From assembly GCA_023079485.1 (NCBI GenBank), contig CM041083.1:141869052-141933051 (forward strand): a DNA stretch of 64,000 bases, written 5' to 3'. Numbering within the stretch: position 1 is the first letter of the stretch; the number at the start of each line of letters is the position of its first letter. Below the pieces are notes generated by a model. That model ran no database searches. It worked only from the letters and a program-made list of their open reading frames with translations, and was not told where the DNA came from. Both the position numbers and the translations under genes were made by a program. This DNA is from Archilochus colubris (lineage: Eukaryota > Chordata > Aves > Apodiformes > Trochilidae). Positions 22,505 through 33,660 of the stretch are shown here, piece after piece.

Positions 22505-23780
22505 GTCAGTCTCAGCTCTGTCCCTGGCAAGATCATGGAGCAGATCATCCTGAAGATGATACAGGAAACAGGAGGTGGTTGGTAGCAACCAACACGACTT
22601 CACTAAGGACAAGTGGTGGTGGCCTTTTACAATGGGGTCACAGCATCAGTGGATGAGGGAAGAGCAGCTGGTGTCATCTAGGTGAACTTTAGAGACATCC
22701 TGGTCTCTAAATTGGAGAGATGAATTCGATGGATGGGTGACTTGATGGATAAGGAAGTGGCTGGATGGCTGCTCTCAAAGAGGTATGTTCAAGGCTCAAT
22801 GTCTACATGGAGGTCAGTGGCTCAAGGGTTGGTACTGGGACCAGTGCTGTTTTAACATCTTTGTTGGGCACATGGACAATGGGATTGAGTGCACCCTCAG
22901 CAAGGTGGCTTATGACAACAAGCTTAGTGGTGTGGTTGACAAGCTGGAGGGAAGGAAGGCCATACAGAGGGACTTTGGCAGGGTTGACAAGAGCCTGTGC
23001 CAACCTCATGAAGTTCAGTAAGTCCAAGTGCAGGTTCGCACAGCTGTGTGGGGGAAGACCCAAGCACAATTACAGTCTGAGTGGAAAGTGGGCTGAGAAC
23101 AGCCCTGAGGAAAAGGACTTGGGAATATTGGTTGACAGGAAGCTTAACACAAGCAGGCAATGCATATTTGCAGCCCAGAAAACCAACCATATCCTCAGCT
23201 GCAACAAAAGAAGCATGGCCAGCAGGTTGAGGGAGGTGATTCTCCCTCTCTGCTCCACTCTGGTGAGACCCCACCTGGAAGGTCCAGTTCTGGAGCCCCC
23301 AGCACAGGAATGACATGGAGCTCTTGGAATGAGGGTAGAGGAAGGCCACAAAGATAATCAGAGGGCTGGAACACCCCTCCTATGGAGACAGACTGAGAGA
23401 GTTGGGATTGTTCAGCCTGGAGTAGAGAAGGCTCTGGGGAGACCTTACAGCAGCCTTCCAGTAGCTGGAGGGGCCTACAGGAAAGCTGGGGAGGGACTTC
23501 TCACAAGAACATTTAGTGATAGGACCAGGGGGAAGGGTTTAAAACTGGAAGAGGGTAGATTTAGGTTACGTATTAGGAAATTCTTTCCTGTGAAGGTGGT
23601 GAAACACTGGCACAGGTTGCCCAGGGAAGTTGTGGCTGCCTCCTCCCTGCAAAGTGTTCAAGGGGATGGGGCTCTGAGCAACTTGGTTTAGTGGGAGGTG
23701 TCCCTGCCCACAGCAGGGGGGTTGGAACTAGGTCATCTGTAAGGTCCCTTCCAACCTAAAACATTCTGTCTTTCTATGAT
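22505..23780 (+). mobile_element. CR1 LINE, longest copy (reverse-transcriptase remnant plus 3' end)
   Basis: About 1.28 kb of CR1. The frames translate to recognisable pieces of CR1 ORF2 from the GKIMEQIIL segment onward, through IECTLSK, EKDLGILVDRKL, NRGKGLKLEEGRFRL-like and HWHRLPREVV blocks in changing frames. The catalytic F/YADD box is altered (VAYDN), and frameshifts and stops abound, so it is dead. The 3' tail CATTCTGTCTTTCTATGAT is degenerate. It inserted into the duplicated segment or its remnants. Confidence 0.92.
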
Positions 23781-26700
23781 AAGTGGTATGTACGTTTGCT
23801 CTGAGTGCGTGTGCCTATGGGGGGATGCATCCTGAGACATGCTACTGGTTGGCCATGGAGTTGTGGCAACCTCATCTCTGTAAGATGGCTGGATTCAGCA
23901 ATTTCTCTCAAAAGTGTGAGAGAAATGATCTTCAATTTCATTTGTGCCTGGAGACCAATATTGAATTCTACATAAATGTGAGCACTTAGTGTAAAAGTTG
24001 ACAGCAACCTTCTGCTGCAACTGCACAAATGGGTTACCTTTCAGTGGGTGGCAGCAACACCATTCAAGTACATTTCTGAAGAGAATCCTAGTAGTTTCAC
24101 CTTCTCACTTTATTTTTTAACACTAAACTGCTTCTCTAATATACCCAGTGTTAAATATTGTAATTCTTAGCAATATATTTAATCTTTCGAGGCTATTCTT
24201 TCTTTTGTAAGGTTTGTAATGCAGGCTTCTGGCTGGTAATTTTAATGTTTTCCTGCTGGAGCTACATTGTCTGGAAATACAAATATAGCTGAGGGGCTAA
24301 GCAATCATCTCTCTGAGCTGAAACAGTCCCAGCTCCTCCTGCTGTCTGCCTCCTATCCCAGGGCCATTGCACACTGGCCCTGCACCCTCAGTCCTCTCTT
24401 TTTCAGAGTTGCCGAGGCTTAAAGAAATTTCTGAGAATCTGCAATAAAATGTAGAAATTCAGAAAGTAAGGATAAAATTATCACCCACCTTAGGGTGTCA
24501 TACAACATGCAAAACTCTTTTGGGTTGAAGGATTATCCATGTGGTGCCACCAGTATTGTAAATACATTAAAAGGAAAGAACTGGAAAGTATTTGTATCTC
24601 ATTCCTTTAAACTATGAAGGATATTTCTTCTGGTACCTGACATGCAAATTATATCTTTAATAGTGGGAACTCTAAGAAAGAGAGAGTTAAAAAACACACA
24701 CAGAAAATTTAACCTCCCTCTGTAAGGTACAGCAGCTTGTGTGATGCAATTTAGTATCTTAGAAACATCCACTAGGAAATCTAGAAGGTAAAGAGATGAA
24801 GGAAATAATATAATAATAATCTCTTTTTTTTTTTAGTGATGCTATTTTTTAATCAAAGCCCTGTGGACTTCCCCTATTAGACCACATGCAGTGAACAGAT
24901 GCCAGGGTCTCTTAACTCTAAGTAGGAGTTTACTTTTCTTTATAAAAAACCTAAATCTACTTGATTTTTCTATTGTTGTTGTTGAAATTAATTCTGTCTT
25001 CCTACTGTCACATATGCAAGATGTCAAATTTTTGGAGAACTTCTTTTCAGCCCTTTAAAATAGCATTTTTATCAGGAATGGCCATTTACCATTGGTCAGC
25101 GTGAGAACTGTGTCTTCCAGTCTGCCACATCGATATCAAGGGCACTCTTCAAGTGCACATGTACATTTTTAAACACACCAAGGGTTCAAGGGTAATAAGG
25201 GACTGAAAAAGGGAGGTATTTGGACAGGAAATTAAAGCTTATTTTAAAACTGGACTTAAAGATTGGGTCCACTGTAACATCTCATGGATGTCTCCTGATG
25301 CTGACCCTAGAAACTGTGGTTGTACATGCTTGTACTCATTTCAATTTTCTCCTGAATGAGCAACCTCAGAGGTAACAGACCACATTTCATACACACATAA
25401 GGGTTCTCAGACTCTTCTCAAAAGTGCCTAATACATATTGAAAATAATTTTTTGGCTGCTTGAAACTTGAAATGCCACTTTAGCCTCTCTCTAATGAGAT
25501 ACTACTCATTGGTGAGAGAAAAAAAATAACTGGGAGAGCTGAAAGAGGTGTGCAAATGTTGAAAGTAAATTAAGGGCAGACACAAGAACTTGCTGTTCCT
25601 AGAAGGACTTTGGAACCAGCACCTGCAGTACCCAGTTTGACCAACCAAAATTACATACAGGGCCCAGGACAATGAGACTGTGAAAGCAAGATATCTGTGT
25701 GTAGTAGTTCAGAGTGCAAAATCTCTGCAGCCATTGTTTTAAGCAGTTATTTGCTACTTGGAAGGCCTGCTGAGCAGCAATTTTAAAAGAAAGTGAAAAT
25801 GTAAGTTTTATGTTGATGGGGAATACAAATTAAAAAGTAAAACGTGAACCACTCAGTCTTTCTAAAGAATTAAGCCTAGCTCTCTGTTATAGTATTTTAA
25901 CTATTTTATGTTAGTTTGGAGCAATGCAGTCTTTAAGACTGCATCACTGATAACTTGAGTCACTCAAAGCTTGATACTTACTCTATTTCACCAGAAAAGC
26001 AGCAAAGGTGTCTCAGTCAGTATTGATTTTCCTTCTTTATGTTCCAAAGTTACCTTTTTTGGGTAATACACTTTGACTATCCAATATTTTACATTCTCTT
26101 AGGATATCTGAGCTCTATGCTAGTGGAAATAGGAGACTCAGGTGCAGGTGAAAGGACAGAGACAAGCAGAGGTGTCCAGGTCAGAGAGAATACAGAAGTC
26201 AAGAAGGTTAAAGCAACTGAGGTGAGGGATAGTCTCACCAAAGAAGAGAAGGGCTGAGGAGAAGAGGGCAGGGATCTGAAGAGATACTCAGGAAAAAGTA
26301 GAGGAAGAAAAGCTTACCAAGAGAATTCTGAAGCAGCGTAGGAGGTGAAATTTCTATTATTTTATTTCAGCACTTTGTGGAACAAATTCTGTTAAATGTT
26401 TTCCTCCAAAAATAATCAGAACAGCAATTAAGTTAGCTAAACATTAGAGTGTAAAAATGCAATTGGAGTGATTGTTACTCTCAGTCTGATTATTAAGAGA
26501 TATGACAGGAAGAAGCTGTGACAAGGTGATTATCCCCTGTATGAAATCTTCCAGTGCCATGGAAGATGAAAGCCAATTATTTGCATTTGAGAAAGATGCA
26601 ACAAGAACAAGGTAGTCAGGCATCAAGGTTCCCTCTCACTTGTACATCGGGAACATTCCCAACAACCAGTCAAGGCCACTTCATTGCACTTTAAAGGTTT

Positions 26701-28389
26701 TCCAGAAATCGCCAAGAGAGAGGCAAAGAACACAGTCTTCTGCTTTGCTTTTTAACAAGGCACTGTGTTCAGTCTTTAAAAGAGGGTATTTGTACTGAGT
26801 TTAACATATTGTTTCAAATGAAGGGTGCTGAAGGGCGTAAAGAAACAGGGAAACTACAGATGGGCTTAGAACAGCAACTAAAAAGGCAAATGGGAACTCT
26901 CCTTGAACAACTTGGTGTGTAAAAAAATAAGAACTGGAGCATATTGCAAGGGGCAGAAAAGGAAGAAAATGAAACTTCCCTAGAAAATAAGGAATTTAAC
27001 CATTAGGTGGAGAGGAGTAAAATTGTACACGGTGGAGAACAGAAGATATAAAAGGTGTGTGAAAATGGTGTTTGGTAAAGGAGAAAACTGGGAGGAGTGC
27101 TACTCACTGATACTTAGCCAACACAACTAAAATTTAAGAAAGGACAGAATACGTTTTTGACAGCTGGGATCTAGGTTATTAAAGCATGTAACAAATAGAA
27201 ATATTTGTTTCTTATCCTGTAAGAGAGATGTATTTAGAAATTTGTACTCTGTGTACATCTATATGTGTATACATAATGTATAATATATATGTGTATATAT
27301 ATGTATATATACAATGTATATGTATTTATATTATATATACATGTATAAAAATGTATAATATACATATATATACATATTATGTGTATACATAATGTATAAT
27401 ATGTTTGTGTATATATATGCATGTATAATGTGTAATATAAAAGTGTCAAACTCTGTATATAATTATGATATAATTTTATTGGCTAAAGAAAAAGACAGGA
27501 TACAGATTTTTCATCTATAAGAAAATGTATTGGCCAAAACCATTTTTTCCCAAAGTACCACACAGGGTATTAGACACTACAGAAAATGGGATTTCATAAG
27601 CACTTCAGACAAGCACTGTACAATGGCAAGAGCTACTGGTGACTTAGCTGCAAGAACAACTGGAGATCACTGTTTCCCAAAATAGGTGAAAAGAAAACAT
27701 GAAGTGACCTTACTTCCCAAATGTCTCATCATTCTTGTTTTTGAAGAAGACTGAGAAATAAAAGAGATGGATACATTCTGAAACAAGTAAGTGATGTCAA
27801 CTTCCCTTTCATCTTGGTTTCCCTCCCCACCAGACTCATTTCTCCCTTTCAAAGGTCTGGGGAGGTACTGAAATCCTCGGTACATTTAGGAAGGAGTGTC
27901 TAAATAGATGTTAGAAATGCAGTTCTTGACCAGTTTAGTCAAGGGTTCCAAGAAACCTTCCAAGAAAGGTGGATATTTTAGAGAGCCATAAATTAACAAA
28001 TAATCATAACCACAGCATTACACAAATACTTCCCCCAGATTGCCCAGAGCACCCTCCTAGCAGCAGTCAGAGGCTAAAGGGCCCTGTATTCAGACTGCCT
28101 TTGTACTCCAGCATTACATGGTACAGGCTTTACAAGGGTTATACTCCAGGTCTCACATATTTTCATCAGCTGGGTTACCTCATTGCCCACAGGAACAATG
28201 AGTTGATCAAATCTACTCTATAACCCCTTGTGGGCAAAAGAAACAGGTATGCACTTTCCTAAAGTCTTCGGGGACACCAAAGAAACCAGAAAAAAATAGG
28301 TTTGGCATTGTGAAGAGACACTTTTCTAGTAAGATATCCCACCTGCTGAGAGAAAAGCATCAAAGCAGCTTGAGAGGTGGAGCAACAGA
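23781..28389. other. Intergenic stretch without recognised gene
   Basis: AT-rich, mostly unique-looking DNA. No TUBGCP3 exon relic was found although it lies inside the presumed duplicate. The only marked structure is the TA/TG-rich repeat at 27,232-27,480. Confidence 0.6.
27232..27480. repeat. TA/TG-rich satellite-like tract with internal duplication
   Basis: About 250 bases dominated by TATA, TGTA and TACA steps. A 25-base string beginning TATGTGTATACATAATGT occurs identically at 27,262 and 27,378, an offset of 116 bases, so part of the tract arose by duplication. Confidence 0.85.
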
Positions 28390-28802
28390 GGAAAGGTATC
28401 TGTTAGTGAAGAAAGGGAAGCAGGAAGGGCAGGAAGCTGGAAGCTGGCTTGACCCTCGTGATCCCTCAAATTTATACTGAGTATGACGTGTATGGGATGG
28501 AATACTCTGTTTGGTCAATTCTGGCATCTCTCTTGTCCGTTCCTCCCCAAAGGAGGGCTGCAGGTGGGACCTCTTTACTCCTTCTGGAGGGTAAAATGTT
28601 CCTCAGAGCTGAGCAGTGTCCTTGTTTCTGCATCCCATTCTCTAGCTGTAACTATAAACATCAAGTGTTACCAGTCCCAGAAGCAGACACTGTCTGAGAA
28701 ACTTGCTGTTAATTTCAGCGAGTGCAGCTACTTACAAGAGACTCAGCTGAAAGCAAAAGTACAAGACAGAAAATCACCTTTATCCTGGCCCAAACCAGGA
28801 CA
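28390..28802 (-). mobile_element. Partial LTR, same family as the 42.1-kb LTR, opposite orientation
   Basis: Read on the minus strand from 28,802 it begins TGTCCTGGTTTGGGCC and follows the element at 42,140-42,859 closely. Shared blocks include GTAGCTGCACTCGCTGAAAT (here) against GCAGCTGCACTCGCTGAAAT and AACACTTGATGTTTATAG. Similarity fades after about 400 bases, so the 3' part is lost or strongly diverged. No viral coding sequence adjoins it. Confidence 0.8.
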
Positions 28803-29849
28803 CTCCAGATTTCCCCCACAATTAGAAGGTGGTTCTGGTATTTCACTGGTAAAAAAAAAAAAAAAAATTGGAAATTACAATAAATCACAGCTCCTGCAAA
28901 CCAAGTGTGCAAAACAAATGTTAGCAATAGATAGGAAATAATTACCAAAAGGGTTACAGGGTGGTAGCCAGGATGTTTAAAGAAAGAATTAATGTTACTT
29001 TTCCTTAATTAAGACCGTCAAAGGGCAATACTGTTAGTGATTCAGAAGAAACAACCAGGTAGAAGAAGTTTACAGGCACTTGTTGACTTAAACGACAGGG
29101 TTTCTTAATGGGCAGTTATATAATTGTAGGCTTACTTTGAGGCTGACCTTTCTCCAGTCAGCCTTAAGAAAAATAAGGTACTCCTCAAGGGCCCCTCATA
29201 AACTAGGTAGGCAGTAAACAAGCTCACATTTATAAGTCCATCCTGGCAAATTGATCTGGATTCACTTTACCATTTGTAGCTGGTAATGCCAAGGGACTTC
29301 CAAGCCTCACTGTCAGAGCAAACTGCATCAGGATACAGAATAAAAGGAATAAAAGCAATCCTGTGGATCCCTTCCCTTGCCAGAGACAGGGATCCTACTG
29401 GAGCAGCATCACGCACCTCAGAGATGTGGTCTCTCCCTGGCTCTGGTCAGACAGATCTCTTGTAAGGATCTGTAGAGTTCCAGATGAGGCTCTGCAGGAA
29501 CCTCCCACTTTTATTCCACCTGGTGGCCTTCATCCTGGTGCATGGACACAGAGCATAAGCAACCTCCTCGTTAAAACTCCAAGGCTGAAATTCCTGAAAC
29601 AGCCTTTAGAGGACAGCGGAGAATTGCAAATGACACATTTTTAGCTCTTGCCTCATATGCAGGGATCCTCAGGGTTTTTTATATGGATTCTGTAACTTCT
29701 GTAATAATACGGGCTGTTTATGTACTATGGCTTTCTAAGAGAAGGTTGGGGCTTGCAGCAGCTGTTCACTTTTATTTTATAGCAGCCTTTATATCATTAA
29801 GAATTCCAGTTTCCACCTGGCTGAGTTGTAGCCTCCCTGAACAAACTAT
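28803..29849. other. Intergenic stretch
   Basis: No recognised gene or repeat, apart from an A-run at 28,852-28,867 just inside its left neighbour. Homology to the last TUBGCP3 intron becomes detectable only towards the right end (GCATTGTCAAAAG near 29,851). Confidence 0.55.
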
Positions 29850-31985
29850 TGCATTGTCAAAAGGAGCTTGGTGCTTCATGGTCAGGACTAAAGGAAAAGA
29901 GAACAGTGTCCCCGGATAAAACACTAGTGACCACTGTTGGATGTGTAGTGATCCCGAGCTTTAACATTGGGACTTTAAATCTTTGAGAAATTTACCATCT
30001 GGGTCCAAATATTTTGTTGCCCTCCCCCCCCTGAGAAAAGCTCTGCCTTTCTAAAAAAATTAAACAACAACACAATTTAGCTGGGTTTTGCTCCAAACTG
30101 GCAGAAGCTGTTTGGGTCAGGAGCACCGAGTGGCCTGCTGAGCAGGTGTTCTGCTGTTCTGGGGTGCAACTTGCTGCTGAATATATAATCTCTGTCCAAT
30201 AAGTATTTTTGAAGCAAGCAGTGGTCTAGTGATGGCCTGGCCTGCCTTATATGTGTAACAACAAGGGGAGGTCTCCTGTTGGCATGGGTCGTGTCCTGAA
30301 TGGTGTCCCAGGTATGGTGGGGGATATGTCATGTCCTGGAAGAGCCAGGGGACAGTGGCACAGGGGGAGGACCCTGCAGTGTGGGAGTCTTGTGACAGAC
30401 TGAGAGTGCCAGCAGGGGATGGGGAATGGTGGTGGTGATGGTTTGAAAAGATTGAGCTGGTTTCACTGGAGACCTTGAACTGCACAGCAGACATTTGAAG
30501 ATAAAACTGCTGACAACCAGTTCTGAAGAAAGCCTTTAATTTTTTTAGCTTTAGATTGGACTTCAATGAGCATTATAAAGCAAGAAAGCCAAGGCTTGTG
30601 TCCCTGGGCACTAGAGGCAGAAGAAGCTCACATATGTGAAACAACAGCTAAGGACTGCACCTCGGTATCCGAAGGATGTTGAACCTCTTGTTGGACAAGG
30701 CAACCAGAGCTGACGTACTGCAGCCAAACTGTGTGTGATCGGTGTCTACCATTTCTGCAGGCAACATGTTTTCAGTCATGTGGTTGTGTGACACTGTATA
30801 GCAGACAGCAAAATGTAGGTTTTTTTTTTTTACACTGAAGTTTCTAGAATTGCCAGACTAAGTGGGCTGATTGAACCTCTTCCAGTCAACTTCTCAAATC
30901 ATCCTTTTAGAAGATATTTAATTTGAGGCTTTTTGAGCTCTCTCTACTATAACATGGGGCTGTGTCCAGGAAATTGTGTGTTCCTTTATTTAAGATAGCA
31001 CCATTTCTTTTTTTAACAAGCAAATAGGATTCTTTTTCTGTGTACACTTGTTCTATTTGAGATAACCTTGGTTATAGCCAAGAGTTTTGGACTCAGACCT
31101 AAAGTTCTTGTTGAGAAGCTAAACACAGCACATAGTTATGTTGATTCTCAGTTCTGTAATATATTTAAGACAAACTTCCATGCTTCTTTCCATGCTTGAC
31201 TTCAAGGTCAATATTACCAAAAAAAGTTATCCAATAGGCAAATTCCTACTGTACAGGAACAAACTCCAGAAGCAGAGCAGGAGTGACCTTAATGTGTATG
31301 AAATGTCCCAGAGAACTGAAGTTAAAGCCTCAGTACTGTCAAAGGAAAAGTGCAGTTTATTTTAAAAATCTGAATTGTTAGAAAGAAAATGGCTTGGACT
31401 ACTTTATTTGTGTTGTAAATATTTGTATATTGCTGTCAAGATACTGGGGGAGGAAATCCTTTATTTCTGTTTGCAAGGATGTCATTATATCAGGTAATTA
31501 AAGTATCCATATATTATGTTCCAGAAGTACAAGCTTAGAAGAATAAAAACACAGTTATCTTTCAAGCACTTGTTTTTCCTTTTGCAATCAAAAGACACTA
31601 ATTTTTGTGCAGGATAAGCAAAGAGAAGCTTCCAGTTTGCATTGCAGTTGGTTTACAGATCTCTTTAGCAAACAAACCCATCATGAGGCTTTGGTGCTAG
31701 TATTAACTGCAATTACAGTTTCCTACAATTCATTAATTAATGACTGTCCTCAAATAAACTGTCTGTGGCTTTGGCTTTTTTTTTTTTTTTTCCTCTTTCC
31801 CTTACTTTGCTTGAACCCCTGTGAAGCAGGGGCTCCAGCCAGGCTGGGCTGGGGAGGTTGCTAGAAGTCTCAATGGAGGTGAATTCTCATGAGGAGGATG
31901 CTTTAAATCCACAGGTCAAGACTGAGAGGTTGCTCTCTGGCCATCCAGACACTGGTGATGGTGGAATCAGTGCTCCACAGTGGGT
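29850..31985 (+). pseudogene. Duplicated 3' end of TUBGCP3 (intron tail, last exon, 3' UTR and flank)
   Basis: Segments align in order with 17,080-17,906 and 18,757-20,240. The copy joins intron sequence directly to the interior of the last exon at 30,506/30,507. About 850 bases are missing, including the splice acceptor, the first 24 exon bases and the site of the 18-kb CR1. The exon relic 30,507-30,639 has a one-base insertion and a three-base loss relative to the gene, then the same TGA. The distal AATAAA is kept (31,542-31,547), the proximal one is not. Because flanking intron and post-poly(A) sequence are copied too, the event was genomic and not reverse transcription. Confidence 0.9.
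30601..30909 (+). other. Near-identical tract shared with the real TUBGCP3 end
   Basis: Aligned to 18,853-19,162 it shows, by my reading, two substitutions plus length changes in the A/T homopolymer near 19,063-19,085. Sequence on either side is far more diverged (about 91% by eye in the 95 exon bases before it, roughly 70% after it). Confidence 0.85.
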
Positions 31986-32132
31986 TATCTTGCAGGACAA
32001 TCTGCCTTTTCTAGGTGGGGTGGGCTTTTCAATTGCAACATGGGGCACAAGGTGGACAGACCTGTAGCAAAGAACAAAAGTTCAGGTGGTGAATGGAAGA
32101 GGGTGAGGGAGGTAGGGATTCATCCAGAAGAC

Positions 32133-32188
<56 letters not shown>

Positions 32189-32653
32189 TTCTGAAAAATT
32201 AGGCACATCACTTTCAAGAAGAAGCCTTTTAAACCGAAATCAAAAGGGGCAGATTAACTTCTCAGCAGTCTGCTAATCAAATCCACTGACCAAGACTTTA
32301 CATATTCTGTAGCTGGGGCAAAGACACTATTTTGCCTCCTCCCAGATCTACTATAATACGCCCTGTACTTCTCACCAGGAGATTTTGGATTAAGAGACCT
32401 GCAATTTACACTGCCAGTCCCTTCCATATGTCTGTCACTTTTGCTGTCTTGCAGAAGAGAGTAATCTCTCACACATGCGTGGTAATTTTTGGCAAGCTAA
32501 AATGTAAGTCTCTGAGTTTTGCAACACAAACATCCATTATGGCAATATATTTGATACTGTAACCACTGTAAAGCATGGAGACCTGTAATACCAAACTGTT
32601 GTGTCTTCCATTGTCAATTGCAGGTGTTGTGCATACTTAATGAAGAGAGGTTG
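31986..32653. other. Intergenic, with ATT microsatellite
   Basis: Homology to the TUBGCP3 flank ends around the left edge. It holds the (ATT)n repeat at 32,137-32,189. No gene seen. Confidence 0.65.
32137..32189. repeat. (ATT)n microsatellite
   Basis: About 17 perfect ATT units in a row. It causes artificial polyleucine and polyisoleucine frames. Confidence 0.97.
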
Positions 32654-33660
32654 TCCCTTCCCTTCCCTTCCCTTCCCTTCCCTTCCCTTCCCTTCCCTTC
32701 CCTTCCCTTCCCTTCCCTTCCCTTCCCTTCCCTTCCCTTCCCTTCCCTTCCCTTCCCTTCCCTTTCCCTTCCCTTTCCCTTCCCTTTCCTTCCCTCTTCC
32801 CTTCCCTTCCCTTCCCTTCCCTTCCTTCCCTTCCCTTCCCTTCCCTTCCCTTCCCTTCCTTCCTTCTCCTTCCCTTCCCCTCCCTTCCTTCCCTTCCCTT
32901 CCCTTCCCTTCCCTTCCCTTCCCTTCCTTCCTTCCCTTCCCTTCCCTTCCCTTCCCTTCCCTTCCCTTCCCTTCCCTTCCCTTCCCTTCCCTTCCTTCCC
33001 TTCCTTCCTTCCTTCCTTCCTTCCCTTCCCTTCCTTCCCTTCCTTCCCTTCCTTCCCTTCCCTTCCTTCCCTTCCCTTCCCTTCCCTTCCTTCCTTCCCT
33101 TCCCTCCCTTCCCCTCCCTTCCCCTCCTTCCCTTCCCCTCCTTCCCCTCCCTTCCCTCCTTCCCTTCCCTTCCTTCCCTTCCCTTCCCTTCCCTTCCTCC
33201 CTTCCCCCTTCCCTTCCCTTCCCTCCCTTCCCTTCCTCCCTTCCCTTCCCTTCCCTTCCTTCCCTTCCCTTCCCTTCCTTCCCTTCCTTCCCTTCCCTTC
33301 CCTTCCCTTCCCTTCCCTTCCCTTCCCTTCCCTTCCCTTCCCTTCCCTTCCCTTCCCTTCCCTTCCCTTCCCTTCCCTTCCCTTCCCTTCCCTTCCTTCC
33401 CTTCCCTTCCTTCCCTTCCCTTCCCTTCCCTTCCTTCCCTTCCCTTCCCCTTCCTTCCCCTTCCCTTCCCTTCCCTTCCCCTTCCCTTCCTTCCCCTTCC
33501 CTTCCCTTCCCCTTCCCTTCCCCTTCCCTTCCCTTCCCTTCCCTTCCCTTCCCTTCCCCTTCCTTCCCCTTCCCCTTCCCCTTCCCCTTCCCTTCCCTTC
33601 CCTTCCCTTCCCTTCCCTTCCCTTCCCTTCCCTTTGCCTCCTCTTCACTTCCCTTCCCTT
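32654..33660. repeat. Long (CCCTT)n array, mosaic with CCTT and CCCCTT units
   Basis: About 1.0 kb of nearly pure pyrimidine on the + strand (AAGGG/GGGAA on the other). The outer parts are regular CCCTT pentamers; the middle, about 32,780-33,280 and 33,400-33,600, is a mixture of CCTT, CCCTT, CCCCTT and CCCTCC units. The open frames of 350-390 codons across it on both strands are a consequence of the repeat and are not genes. Confidence 0.98.

Noticed and set aside
22765..23691. Frames of 182 and 120 codons as host genes
   Set aside because: They are pieces of a frameshifted CR1 reverse-transcriptase region and 3' UTR.
29850..31985. Processed (reverse-transcribed) TUBGCP3 pseudogene
   Set aside because: Intron sequence upstream and genomic flank beyond the poly(A) signals are copied too, there is no poly(A) tail and no exon-exon junction.
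32654..33660. Telomeric repeat or CRISPR-like array
   Set aside because: The unit is CCCTT and not CCCTAA, and there are no spacers. It is an ordinary though long microsatellite in a vertebrate genome.
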